A stretch of 64,000 nt of DNA from Rhizobium leguminosarum bv. viciae USDA 2370 (GTDB lineage: Bacteria > Pseudomonadota > Alphaproteobacteria > Rhizobiales > Rhizobiaceae): contig NZ_MRDL01000036.1 in assembly GCF_002008365.1 (NCBI RefSeq), positions 1 to 64,000 of the forward strand, read 5' to 3'. The translations under genes and the position numbers were made by a program. Below are positions 1 through 8,147 of the stretch, piece by piece; the stretch's first letter is position 1; the number at the start of each line of letters is the position of its first letter. The notes beneath the pieces were generated by a model. That model did no database searches. It was given only the letters and a program-made list of their open reading frames with translations, and was not told where the DNA came from.

Positions 1-45
1 GCAAAACCCCCGAAGGTGGATGTCCAACTTTCGGGGGTCAGTTCA
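1..45. mobile_element. Probable terminal end of an IS3-type insertion sequence (partial)
   Basis: Positions 21-45, read on the minus strand, start TGAACTGACCCCC and continue with GAAAGTTGGACA. This resembles the terminal inverted repeat of IS3-family elements common in rhizobia. The whole segment 6-36 also folds into a hairpin (CCCCCGAA pairing with TTCGGGGG), followed on the minus strand by TTTT. No transposase is visible because the element would lie to the left of the window. It could alternatively be a plain rho-independent terminator for leftward transcription. Confidence 0.4.
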
Positions 46-96
46 CTCCGGCGGGCTTTTTTGCGTCTAGTCTACGGTACATCGCAGCAACAACCC

Positions 97-310
97 TCAA
101 TGCAGACGCGGTCGGCGTCGCTCGCTGAGATGACGGCCCCGGTTCCAGCTGGCGATGGTCTCAAGCATTACGTCCGTCTTGCGTGCGGCGGGCTCGGCAC
201 TCATGCGGATCCGCTCGAGGGAAATACCCGCCTTGGCGATATAGTTGAGCGCGGCTGGATTGATTGAACGCGGCCGCTTTTGGAGCGGTCGCGAACCGCA
301 TTGCGTTTAA
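97..310 (-). pseudogene. Decayed coding remnant, family not recognised
   Basis: One minus-strand frame is open from about 310 to a TGA at 97-99. It reads like real protein in the middle (NPAALNYIAKAGISLERIRM, then a stretch ending SERRRPRLH). It has no start codon with a ribosome binding site and no recognisable domain. It lies between the presumed IS end and the sugar permease gene, so it is probably a gene fragment left by insertion or deletion. No other gene is seen in 46-394. Confidence 0.25.
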
Positions 311-394
311 TAGGACCACGCTTCGGGACAATCTAACAAATCCGGTCACTTACTCAAAACTCAAGACCAGCGTGCTCTCAAGGGCCGGATTCGC

Positions 395-1393
395 CTACTC
401 GCCCTGTCGTAGGTTGCGAAGTCGGTCGAAAAGGACGGCAAGCACGATTGCCCCACCGATAAAGCATCCTTGCCAGAATGCGTTGATGCCGAGCAGACCA
501 AGACTGTTGCGGATGACCTCGATAAGTGCGGCGCCGACCAGGGCTCCAAAGGCGGTGCCGACGCCGCCAGCCAGATTGGCGCCGCCGATAACCGCGGCGG
601 CAATGACCTGAAGTTCCATTCCGGCGCCGATGTTTGTGGTGACAGCGCCGAGCCAGCCGGTTTGAATGATGCCGGCAACCCCCGCGGACAGGGCAGAAAT
701 CATATAGACGATGACCTTGATCCTCGGCACGGGAACGCCCGTCAGTGTCGCGGCGTGCTCATTGCCGCCGATGGCAAAGACATAGCGGCCGAACTTGGTC
801 CAGCGCAGCACGAAACCGGTGATGAGTGCCAGCACGACCATGTAAAGCACTGGATTGGCGACGCCGAAAACCCAGGCGCCGCCACCCAGCGCCAGTAGCT
901 TGTCGTGATCAGGTCCGAACTGGAAAACGACTGTGTTGTTGGACGCAACCATCGCAAGGCTGCGCGCAATCGACAACATGCCGAGCGTGACCACGAAAGG
1001 TGGGAAGCCGAGATAGGCAATCAATGCACCGTTGAAAGCTCCGACCAAAAGAGCAGTACCGATTGAGGCGGCGATGCCGACTTCAATGCTGTATCCCGCA
1101 TGCATGACGACCGCCAGCACCATGCTGCACAGGCAAAGCACGGAGCCAACGGACAAATCGATGCCGCCGGTGATGATGACCAGCGTCATGCCTAGCGCGA
1201 TAATGGCGACGAAAGTGACGTTGCGGGTGATGTTGTAGATGTTCTTCGCCGTTGCAAAGGAGTCCGTCGCCATCGACAGAAAAATGCAGGCGAGAATGAC
1301 GGCAATCAGCACCCAGAATGTCTGGCCGCCCATGATCGTCGCAAGCCAGCTGCGTTGCTTCTGTCCGATCGTCTGGTCAAGTGTAATCGCCAT
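395..1393 (-). CDS. Ribose-type sugar ABC transporter permease (RbsC/FrcC family)
   Basis: Inner-membrane channel subunit of a carbohydrate uptake ABC transporter (BPD_transp_2 family), 332 residues. It is strongly hydrophobic with about eight to ten membrane segments. The family hallmark GMTLVIITGGIDLSVGS lies near residue 70, and GGxNLAGGVGT lies near the C-terminus. The ATG at 1393 is preferred over an upstream in-frame TTG because AGGAAGGAAGAAGG lies just ahead of it. It follows the ATPase gene by about 40 bp in the same leftward operon. The periplasmic binding protein is encoded divergently at 3463. The substrate is probably a pentose or hexose but cannot be named from sequence. Confidence 0.88.
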   Translation of the reverse strand: MAITLDQTIGQKQRSWLATIMGGQTFWVLIAVILACIFLSMATDSFATAKNIYNITRNVTFVAIIALGMTLVIITGGIDLSVGSVLCLCSMVLAVVMHAGYSIEVGIAASIGTALLVGAFNGALIAYLGFPPFVVTLGMLSIARSLAMVASNNTVVFQFGPDHDKLLALGGGAWVFGVANPVLYMVVLALITGFVLRWTKFGRYVFAIGGNEHAATLTGVPVPRIKVIVYMISALSAGVAGIIQTGWLGAVTTNIGAGMELQVIAAAVIGGANLAGGVGTAFGALVGAALIEVIRNSLGLLGINAFWQGCFIGGAIVLAVLFDRLRNLRQGE

Positions 1394-1433
1394 CGTCGAC
1401 CTTCTTCCTTCCTGTTGCAACGGATAGCATCGA

Positions 1434-2174
1434 TCACACCTGTTCGATGGCGCCGGTGATCAGTCCCGTCACTTCCTCCGGCGAACTTGCCGCAATCTGC
1501 TTGTCGGCTACTTTTCTGCCTCGCCGCATCACGATCACGCGGTCGGCGACCGAAAAGACGTCGGGCATGCGGTGGCTGATCAGGACAACGACAATACCCC
1601 GGTCCCGCAATTGGCGGATCAGATTCAGAACTTCAGCCACCTGGCGCACGGAAATGGCTGCTGTCGGCTCGTCCATCAATACGATTTTCGCTTCAGACAG
1701 CATCGTGCGGCCGATCGCTACCGCTTGCCGCTGGCCACCCGACATTTGCTTGACGAGATCGCGGGCCCGCGTCTCGGATTTGAGCTCGCGAAATATCTCG
1801 CTGGCGCGCTTGTACATGCTCTTGTGGTCGAGGATGCGAAGAGGCCATACCCCGCGGCGCAATTCTCGGCCAAGGAACACGTTGGCTGCCGCCGTCAGAT
1901 TGTTGCAGAGCGCCAAGTCCTGGTGAACGATCTCAATGCCATGCTGGCGCGCTTCCTTCGGCTGATGAAGCACGAGATCGGCGCCGTCGAGCCGCATGGT
2001 TCCATGGCTCGGTCGAAAGTTGCCGGCAATCATCTTCACCAGTGTGGACTTGCCAGCCCCGTTGTCGCCCATGAGGCCGACAACCTGACCCGCTTCGAGC
2101 GAAAACGAAACATCGTTGACTGCCTGGATGGCACCGAAATGTTTGGAAATATTGCTGAGCTCAAGAACTGCCAC
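1434..2174 (-). CDS. Sugar ABC transporter ATP-binding protein, single-domain (FrcA type)
   Basis: Cytoplasmic ATPase that energises the adjacent sugar permease; 246 residues. Walker A is GDNGAGKST (about residues 36-44), the signature is MSGGQRQ (about 143) instead of the usual LSGGQ, and Walker B is IVLMDEPTAA. Unlike RbsA/MglA, which carry two ABC modules in about 500 residues, this has one module, as in the rhizobial fructose importer FrcA. The start codon is GTG with purine-rich GGGAGG and GGAGG upstream. It is first in the leftward operon. The intergenic region to 2434 holds the divergent promoters and a FadR-type operator. Confidence 0.88.
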   Translation of the reverse strand: MAVLELSNISKHFGAIQAVNDVSFSLEAGQVVGLMGDNGAGKSTLVKMIAGNFRPSHGTMRLDGADLVLHQPKEARQHGIEIVHQDLALCNNLTAAANVFLGRELRRGVWPLRILDHKSMYKRASEIFRELKSETRARDLVKQMSGGQRQAVAIGRTMLSEAKIVLMDEPTAAISVRQVAEVLNLIRQLRDRGIVVVLISHRMPDVFSVADRVIVMRRGRKVADKQIAASSPEEVTGLITGAIEQV

Positions 2175-2365
2175 CAGCCTCCGCGCCTCCCAAAACCTGC
2201 GGGCTATCCATCGCTCCCAACCCTGCTTGTCTTCGACGCAAGGCTCCGGCGCGTTCGCCTTTCCAATATCCTCCCAGGAAAAACGATTGGGAGCATTTAC
2301 GCAAAACCCTGCGACAGCGTCAACTCATTGTCCGGGCCATTGACCTTATTGTCGCAAAAATCTGT

Positions 2366-2378
2366 TTTGTCAGACAAA
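2366..2378. promoter_or_regulatory. Candidate FadR/GntR operator in divergent promoter region
   Basis: TTTGTCAGACAAA is a perfect odd palindrome. Its core TTGTCAGACAA fits the TNGTCNGACNA pattern known for FCD-type GntR regulators such as FadR and LldR. It lies between the importer ATPase gene (leftward) and the oxidoreductase gene (rightward). A regulator of this family is encoded at 4646. On the minus strand TTGTCT, an 18-bp spacer and GACAAT form a possible sigma70-like promoter overlapping the palindrome. The binding itself is inference. Confidence 0.5.
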
Positions 2379-2433
2379 TATCATTTGACGAGAGTGGCGC
2401 CCGGATATTAGCTATCAGTGGGGGAGAAAGAGC

Positions 2434-3414
2434 ATGCTAATCCTTGTTACTGGTGCGACGGGCAAGGTCGGGCGGCGCTTCATTGCTGGGCTGCTTGACG
2501 ATCCGAGATTTTCCAAAGCCCGTGTTCGTGCGCTTTGTCATAATCGTTTGTACGAGGCGACCGACCGTGTCGACGTCATCCAGGGCTCGATCGCCGATCG
2601 CGATGTCGTGGCAGCGGCGCTGGATGCGGTTACCCATGTCGTGCATCTCGCCACATGCAAGGAAACGCCTGAAGACATCATGGATGTCACGGTCAAAGGT
2701 CTCTTTTGGCTGCTCGAGGAGTTCCGTACGAGCGTCACGGCACGCCAGTTCATCCTGATCGGCGGTGATGCGGGGGTGGGACATTTCCACCATCGCCACG
2801 ACGGCCCGATCACCGAGAACGCCCGCCATTCTGCCTATCCGGGAAGCTATGCGCTCTCCAAAGTCCTGGAAGAGGTCATGCTGGAGCAGTTTGGCATTCA
2901 GTACGGCCTCAATGGGTGTTGTCTGCGCGCGCCCTGGATCATGGAAAAGGACGATTTCAAGTATTCGCTGTCTTTTGGAGACGACGTCTTTGGCGGCCCA
3001 GACTGGAAGACGCTCGTTCCGGAGGACGCGGCGCGGCGTTATGCAGCGATGGGTACGGTGCCGCTGCTGCTCGATGCCGACGGGCGTCCGCTGAAACGCA
3101 ATTTCGTGCATGTCGACGACCTCGTCTCGGCAATACTGGCAGCGATCGATAACCCCCGGGCAGAGCGGCAACTCTTCAATATCTGCATGGATCGACCAGT
3201 CGACTATGCTGAAGTCGCCGCCTATCTCCTGCGCACGCGCAATCTCGGCTCCATCGACATACCAAGCCGCTTCCATTCCAATTGGATGGACAACAGCAAG
3301 GCGAAATACCTGCTGGATTGGCGGCCAAACTACGATCTCGAAATGCTTATCGACTCAGCCTGGCAATACGAGCGTTCGAAGGAGGAGCCTCGCATCGTCT
3401 GGTATCCGGGTTGA
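2434..3414 (+). CDS. NAD-dependent epimerase/dehydratase family sugar oxidoreductase
   Basis: Extended short-chain dehydrogenase of 326 residues, predicted cytoplasmic. The N-terminal Rossmann fold is clear (LVTGATGKVGRR, residues 4-15). A D-V-I-Q-G acidic-loop region near 49 follows, then YALSK (about residues 146-150) as the Tyr-x3-Lys catalytic pair. The family covers nucleotide-sugar epimerases and free-sugar or uronate dehydrogenases. With a sugar importer and binding protein around it, oxidation or epimerisation of the imported sugar is likely, but the substrate is not known. The ATG has GGGGGAGAAAG upstream. The binding-protein gene follows 48 bp downstream, so they are probably co-transcribed. 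Confidence 0.78.
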   Translation: MLILVTGATGKVGRRFIAGLLDDPRFSKARVRALCHNRLYEATDRVDVIQGSIADRDVVAAALDAVTHVVHLATCKETPEDIMDVTVKGLFWLLEEFRTSVTARQFILIGGDAGVGHFHHRHDGPITENARHSAYPGSYALSKVLEEVMLEQFGIQYGLNGCCLRAPWIMEKDDFKYSLSFGDDVFGGPDWKTLVPEDAARRYAAMGTVPLLLDADGRPLKRNFVHVDDLVSAILAAIDNPRAERQLFNICMDRPVDYAEVAAYLLRTRNLGSIDIPSRFHSNWMDNSKAKYLLDWRPNYDLEMLIDSAWQYERSKEEPRIVWYPG

Positions 3415-3462
3415 TTTCGTGTGGCGGGCACGCGGTGTCCGTCTGTTTCAAGGGAGGAAACT

Positions 3463-4449
3463 ATGAGGAAGGCATTACTACTTACAGCCGCAGTCTTAGC
3501 ACTCACCGCCGGGCAGGCCTTGGCCAAAAAGCAACTCGTCATCGTCGTCAAGGGCCTCGACAATCCGTTCTTCGAAGCAATCAATCAAGGTTGCCAGAAA
3601 TGGAACAAAGAGAACCCCACGGCGGAATACGAGTGCTTCTACACCGGCCCGGCATCGACATCCGATGAAGCCGGCGAAGCGCAGATCGTTCAGGATATGT
3701 TGGGCAAGGCAGACACGGCTGCAATCGCAATATCGCCGTCAAATGCGAAGCTCATCGCCCAAACCCTCAAGACCGCCAATCCAACGGTTCCGGTGATGAC
3801 GCTCGATGCCGATCTTGCCGCCGAGGATGCAGCCTTACGCAAGACCTATCTTGGCACCGACAATTATCTGATGGGCGCCCGCATCGGGGAGTACATCAAG
3901 AAGGCCAAGCCGAAGGGCGGTAAGATCTGCACGATCGAAGGCAATCCGGGAGCAGACAATATTCTACGCCGCGCACAAGGGATGCGCGACACGCTCACTG
4001 GCCAGAAGGGCTTGACCGCGCTGAAAGGCGAGGGTGGTTGGACCGAGGTTGCCGGCTGCCCGGTGTTCACCAATGACAACGGTGCCGCGGGTGTTCAGGC
4101 AATGACCGATATTCTCGCGGCCAATCCCGACTTGGACGCATTCGGTATTATGGGTGGCTGGCCATTGTTCGGTGCGCCGCAACCATATCGCGACCTGTTC
4201 AAACCGATGGCCGAGAAGATCGCTAGCAATGATTTCGTCATTGGTGCGGCCGACACGATCGGCGACGAGGTTGCCATTGCGAAGGAAGGTCTAGTGACTG
4301 CGCTCGTCGGCCAGCGGCCATTCGAGATGGGCTACAAGGCACCTTCGGTGATGATGGATCTGATTGCCGGCAAGCCGGTCGAAGATCCAGTCTTCACCGG
4401 GCTCGATGAGTGCACGAAGGATACAGTCGATACCTGCATTCAAAAGTAG
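3463..4449 (+). CDS. Periplasmic sugar-binding protein of ribose-type ABC transporter
   Basis: Periplasmic receptor (Peripla_BP_4, RbsB-like), 328 residues. A signal peptide covers residues 1-21 (MRKALLLTAAVLALTAGQALA), followed by KKQLVIVVKGLDNPFFEAIN, the usual first strand and ligand loop. The hinge-type segment YLGTDNYLMGARIGEYI and the C-terminal GQRPFEMGYKA are typical of the family. The start at 3463 is chosen because GGGAGG lies 6-7 bp upstream; an earlier in-frame start would destroy the signal peptide. It should deliver sugar to the permease and ATPase encoded at 395-2174. Confidence 0.88.
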   Translation: MRKALLLTAAVLALTAGQALAKKQLVIVVKGLDNPFFEAINQGCQKWNKENPTAEYECFYTGPASTSDEAGEAQIVQDMLGKADTAAIAISPSNAKLIAQTLKTANPTVPVMTLDADLAAEDAALRKTYLGTDNYLMGARIGEYIKKAKPKGGKICTIEGNPGADNILRRAQGMRDTLTGQKGLTALKGEGGWTEVAGCPVFTNDNGAAGVQAMTDILAANPDLDAFGIMGGWPLFGAPQPYRDLFKPMAEKIASNDFVIGAADTIGDEVAIAKEGLVTALVGQRPFEMGYKAPSVMMDLIAGKPVEDPVFTGLDECTKDTVDTCIQK

Positions 4450-4460
4450 GTTCAAAGTTT

Positions 4461-4487
4461 GGCGGCACTCGGTTCACGGGTGCCGCC
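4461..4487 (+). terminator. Stem-loop after the binding-protein gene
   Basis: GGCGGCAC pairs perfectly with GTGCCGCC around a short loop, 11 bp after the stop codon. There is no U-run, so it may be a partial terminator or an mRNA-stabilising hairpin that keeps binding-protein transcript above the downstream regulator. Confidence 0.45.
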
Positions 4488-4645
4488 GACTGTCCGCACG
4501 AGACGGATCGAAAGATCCGCAGGCTTGACGTGCCTTGGATTCCGCGCTTTTTGCGCAGGGTCAATCGCAGGCGACTTCCTCGTTATTACGATTGTTTTGA
4601 TCATACGTGCAGACAGTCGAAAGAATGCTGAGGCAGTAGAAATAA

Positions 4646-5428
4646 ATGCCTGACAAGAAATCGGGAAAGCCGACGGCTCCGGTCGAGGTGGCGGCGGTTG
4701 ACCGCTCGGCCACCACAAGGCGCCCAAATGCTCCCCGCATGACTGGGGCGAGTGTGCATGTGTCCTTAGCGGGCGAGATCGGTCTGCGAATCGTGCGCGG
4801 CGATTATCCGCCGGGCACGATTCTGCCAAATGAAGCAAAATGGTCGGAAGTCTTTGACGTCAGCCGATCGGCGGTTCGCGAAGCTATCAAGATGTTGATG
4901 GCAAAGGGCCTGCTTTCCTCTCGTCCGAAAATCGGCAGCTGGGTGGAGCCCAAGGAACGTTGGAACCTGCTGGATAGAGATGTCTTGGGCTGGTATGCCG
5001 CATCTCCCGATCGGGAATCCTTTCTGAGGGCCGTGCAAGAACTCAGGCATATGATCGAACCGGAAGCGACTGCGCTTGCTGCGGAACGCCGAACCGAAGA
5101 GCAGATGAATGCGATCAGCCAGGCCCTGCATGACATGGATCAGGCGACATCGCTCCAGCAGCGAACGGAATCCGATGCGCGATTTCACATCGCGATCCTG
5201 CGCGCCTCCGGAAATGATCTGCTGGTGCCGCTCGGCGTATTGATCGAATCGGCGCTGAACCACCTCTTCGCCCATGTCACGCGGGAGGAAGACAACTTGC
5301 GATATGCGCTGAAGCTTCATGAAAATATTGAGAAAAGCATCCGATTGCAGCGGCCGAACATGGCGCGCAACGCAGTCCGCAAGGTGCTGGCAAATACCGA
5401 TCAAATCATAGCACGGTGGTCGCGATAG
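4646..5428 (+). CDS. FadR-type GntR transcriptional regulator
   Basis: DNA-binding regulator of 260 residues. A winged helix-turn-helix lies at about 40-105 (LAGEIGLRIVRGDYPPGTIL, then VSRSAVREAIKMLMAKGLL). An all-helical FCD ligand domain follows at about 130-250, with D..FH at about 174-178 and a second conserved H-x-N segment (KLHENI) near 230. FCD regulators usually sense sugar acids or other carboxylates with a bound metal. An N-terminal extension of about 35 polar residues is longer than usual. It probably controls the importer and oxidoreductase genes via the palindrome at 2366. About 200 bp separate it from the binding-protein gene, so it may have its own promoter. Confidence 0.85.
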   Translation: MPDKKSGKPTAPVEVAAVDRSATTRRPNAPRMTGASVHVSLAGEIGLRIVRGDYPPGTILPNEAKWSEVFDVSRSAVREAIKMLMAKGLLSSRPKIGSWVEPKERWNLLDRDVLGWYAASPDRESFLRAVQELRHMIEPEATALAAERRTEEQMNAISQALHDMDQATSLQQRTESDARFHIAILRASGNDLLVPLGVLIESALNHLFAHVTREEDNLRYALKLHENIEKSIRLQRPNMARNAVRKVLANTDQIIARWSR

Positions 5429-5613
5429 AAGTCTGCATCCAGCCCGGCTCAGGCTGCTAGGCCAGCGTGGTACCTTCGCCGACTCTGGATGTAACGCAAA
5501 GCGGATCCGCGCTTCGGAGGTCGTCTATAAATATTGAAATTGCAGGCCTCCGTAGTTTCAGTCCGCCGCAACCAAATCCACAAAAGATGCGCTATCAAGC
5601 GGGTTTTTTGCGT

Positions 5614-5880
5614 CTAATGTCCGGTGATCGCCCGGGTTGAGTTCCCTGAGGCCAGTCTTTCTTCGAGATCGTTCCGCACCTCGGCAAGATTGCGCCGGGT
5701 CATCAGGCGATGAGGCCACGCATCCTGCAACGCCCCGGCTGATGGCGGGTGTCTCGCCGATCAGGCGTTTCTCGACAAGTTGGAGGACGATCGGAATGGG
5801 CATCCGTTTTGCATCCTCTTCGCGCCCGTTGCGGGCTCGGAATCGGCTTGCACCTCGCCGGAGACCAGCTCTGGCAACAT
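5614..5880 (-). pseudogene. Frameshifted gene remnant, family not recognised
   Basis: Two minus-strand frames look coding in turn. The first reads RMPIPIVLQLVEKRLIGETP. After a frame change the sequence reads MTRRNLAEVRNDLEERLASG and ends at a TAG at 5614-5616. No single frame spans both, and no start with a ribosome binding site is visible, so this appears to be a decayed gene. The segment downstream of the stop (5599-5616) is nearly the same as 51-69 (GCGGG, T-run, GCGTCTA). No other gene is seen between 5429 and 5909. Confidence 0.3.
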
Positions 5881-5909
5881 ACCTCAAGGTTATTCCCTGA
5901 ACCGCAACG

Positions 5910-6710
5910 TTAGGGATCTTTGCTTCTGCGCTGCAGGCGACCGATGAGGGGGAGGACAGCCGCGGTCGGCAAGAATGCGACAAGAGTGAGCAACTTGGCT
6001 GAAATGCCAGGGACAACGCGGCGACGGCCCGAGTTGAAACCTCTCCAGGCCCGCTCAGCGACATATTCAGCGTCCAACTTGGGCAATATCTTGAAGAGAG
6101 CCGCCCGGTTCGCGCCGGCCTTTTCGAGGAATTCGGTGGACACCGGTCCGGGCGCGACACATGTCACCGTAACGCCAAAGCGGCGCACTTCCTGATGGAG
6201 CGCGTCCGAAAAAGAGTGCACGAAACCCTTGCTTGCGTAGTACAACGCCATATACGGCCCGGGAAACAAACCCGCTATAGAGCCGAGATTGATCACGCCG
6301 CCACGTCCGCGCGCAAGCATTCCGGGCAGGAAGCGAAGGGTCAAGTCCGTCAGGGCGCGTATATTGAGATCGACGATCCCAAGCTGATCGTTGAGGGGGA
6401 GTAATGTTGCTGCGCCTCGCAGGCCATACCCGGCACTGTTGACCAGCACGCCGCAGACCAAATCATTGGCGGTTAGAAAAGCCTCAAGACGCTCGGACGC
6501 GTCGGCTGCAAGCAGATCCAGTTCCAGCGTGAAGGCCTCACCGCCGGCCTGCTGTACCTCGGCCGCCGCAGCGGTGAGGCCTTCAGGCGAGCGCGCGATG
6601 AGCACCACGACGTTGCGGTCGCGTGCGGCAACCTTTGCGATTGCTCGTCCAATGCCGCGGGAACCGCCAACCACGACGACAGCCGAACGGAACTCGTTGT
6701 GCGGGGTCAC
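5910..6710 (-). CDS. SDR-family NAD(P)-dependent oxidoreductase (DltE-like)
   Basis: Classical short-chain dehydrogenase of 266 residues. The cofactor motif is GGSRGIGRA (about 15-23), NSAG lies near 91, Ser is in LGSIAG and the catalytic Tyr-x3-Lys is in YYASK (about 158-162). The C-terminus is hydrophobic (KLLTLVAFLPTAAVLPLIG), which suggests membrane association and acyl or lipid substrates, as in DltE/YqjQ-like members. Its start overlaps the stop of the acyltransferase-like gene (ATGA type), so the two are translationally coupled. It is last in a three-gene leftward operon. Confidence 0.8.
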   Translation of the reverse strand: MTPHNEFRSAVVVVGGSRGIGRAIAKVAARDRNVVVLIARSPEGLTAAAAEVQQAGGEAFTLELDLLAADASERLEAFLTANDLVCGVLVNSAGYGLRGAATLLPLNDQLGIVDLNIRALTDLTLRFLPGMLARGRGGVINLGSIAGLFPGPYMALYYASKGFVHSFSDALHQEVRRFGVTVTCVAPGPVSTEFLEKAGANRAALFKILPKLDAEYVAERAWRGFNSGRRRVVPGISAKLLTLVAFLPTAAVLPLIGRLQRRSKDP

Positions 6711-7492
6711 TTCGATGTTCCTACCGACGGCATGATGGTCGCGGCTCCCCTGTGGACGAGGCTATTTACTTCGTCGGTGACCTCGCCATTCAAGATCCTT
6801 TCGAATCGTTCCAATGCCCGTGCCACATTCGCTCCATCCATAACCCTGTGGTCGTAGTGAATGCGGACAGTAACCGATCCATCCTCGCCGATCGGGCCGT
6901 AGTTGAAAAGTGTGGTCAGCGGACTGAGAGGGTTGAGAGACTCCGCTCCGAGACCCGAATAGACAGACAGTTGGAAGGTGCCGAAATAGCGCGCTCGCTT
7001 CCGTCCTATATTGAGTCCGAGCCACATGAGCAGCCACCTCACAGGGGCAGGTGCGCGAGCAAGCTCCAGAGAGCGCCGAAACTCCTTGATCTCCAGAACC
7101 GGAAGTGACCTCGCTGAACGGATCAGCGTCTCCAGCTCGGGGATTGAGCGTTGCTCGGGACCTTTGATGGTGCTCAGCAGAACGACCCGTTCTCCGTCAT
7201 GCTCGCGCTCATGGGCAATGGAGGCCACGCTGGCCGGATATTCATAGAGCTGTGGCCACGGAAACTTGATGTAAGCGCGCCGCAATTCAGGAATTTCTTG
7301 AGAGAGCAGAGCGTATCCCTTCAAGAAAAGCACCGTCCAGGACGGCCGGGCATCCGCTCCGTCTCTTGCATCCAGGAGGGGCCGAACGTTCATTTGCCGC
7401 TGGACCGTCACACGCGGCACCCCGATCGAGAATCTCATCAGATCTCCGACAAGGCGTCGCGATGCCGAGAGCTTGATCGTTCGGCCTCTCAT
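6707..7492 (-). CDS. Stand-alone CAT/2-oxoacid dehydrogenase E2-type acyltransferase domain
   Basis: 261 residues, matching the catalytic-domain fold of dihydrolipoamide acyltransferases and chloramphenicol acetyltransferase. The active-site motif is near the C-terminus: DHRVMDGA, with His215 and Asp219. Lipoyl and E3-binding domains are absent, and there are no E1 or E3 genes nearby, so it is unlikely to be part of a 2-oxoacid dehydrogenase complex. It sits 10 bp after an ICMT-like methyltransferase gene and overlaps an SDR gene, which suggests acyl transfer in a small lipid or secondary-metabolite pathway. The exact role is unknown. Confidence 0.65.
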   Translation of the reverse strand: MRGRTIKLSASRRLVGDLMRFSIGVPRVTVQRQMNVRPLLDARDGADARPSWTVLFLKGYALLSQEIPELRRAYIKFPWPQLYEYPASVASIAHEREHDGERVVLLSTIKGPEQRSIPELETLIRSARSLPVLEIKEFRRSLELARAPAPVRWLLMWLGLNIGRKRARYFGTFQLSVYSGLGAESLNPLSPLTTLFNYGPIGEDGSVTVRIHYDHRVMDGANVARALERFERILNGEVTDEVNSLVHRGAATIMPSVGTSK

Positions 7493-7502
7493 CTTGCCAC
7501 CT

Positions 7503-8096
7503 CTAATAAAGATAAGGGATGATGCGCTTGGTCTTCGCCATATACGCTTGATATTGCGGACCGAAAACTTCCAGCATCATACGTTCTTCCTTGTCCACCC
7601 TTAGGAAGAATAGAACGGTGAAACCGATCAGGCCCGCCATGCCTGCCACCCAGTTCGGCAGCAGAAACACTTGTGAAAGCCCCATCAAAAGGAACGACGT
7701 GTACATGGGGTGGCGGACAAGGGCGTACGGGCCAGCGCATATCAATTCGTGCTGCTGGCGGATTTCCAGCGTAATCGACCAGTTTCGTCCTAATTGCTTG
7801 TGGGTTCTTCGAAAGACCCACATCGCGGCGCAGAAGAGTATTGTCCCGATCACGACGGCCCACAAATGGGCGGTATAGTTGGCTGCCTCAGGGATGCCGG
7901 TCGCGACGTAAAATCCCGGCACGATCGCAAGTCCTGCGAGGGCTGCCGCAAGTCCGACCGCCTCCGAACCGGTACGGCGTTTACTGACGACCGGCACTCG
8001 CTTTGCGCGACGCTCAAATGGGTATCGAATGATGCACCAGGCAACAATTCCGAGAACCCAGACGCCCTCGCCGACGACGGCTGCTGATAAGTTCAA
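7503..8096 (-). CDS. Isoprenylcysteine carboxyl methyltransferase (ICMT)-family membrane protein
   Basis: Integral membrane protein of 197 residues with about five hydrophobic segments. The C-terminal half has the ICMT/PEMT signature: GPYALVRHPMYTSFLL (about 136-151), then FLRVDKEERMMLEVFGPQY. These motifs bind S-adenosylmethionine and the carboxylate or lipid substrate. Bacterial members methylate lipids or other small hydrophobic compounds; the true substrate is unknown. The start appears to be TTG with GGTGA six bases upstream. It is first of the operon with the acyltransferase and SDR genes. Confidence 0.78.
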   Translation of the reverse strand: MNLSAAVVGEGVWVLGIVAWCIIRYPFERRAKRVPVVSKRRTGSEAVGLAAALAGLAIVPGFYVATGIPEAANYTAHLWAVVIGTILFCAAMWVFRRTHKQLGRNWSITLEIRQQHELICAGPYALVRHPMYTSFLLMGLSQVFLLPNWVAGMAGLIGFTVLFFLRVDKEERMMLEVFGPQYQAYMAKTKRIIPYLY

Positions 8097-8147
8097 ATCA
8101 AGTCACCAGAACCTTTCCATAATCTGCCTTCTTGGATGCCCCGGTAA

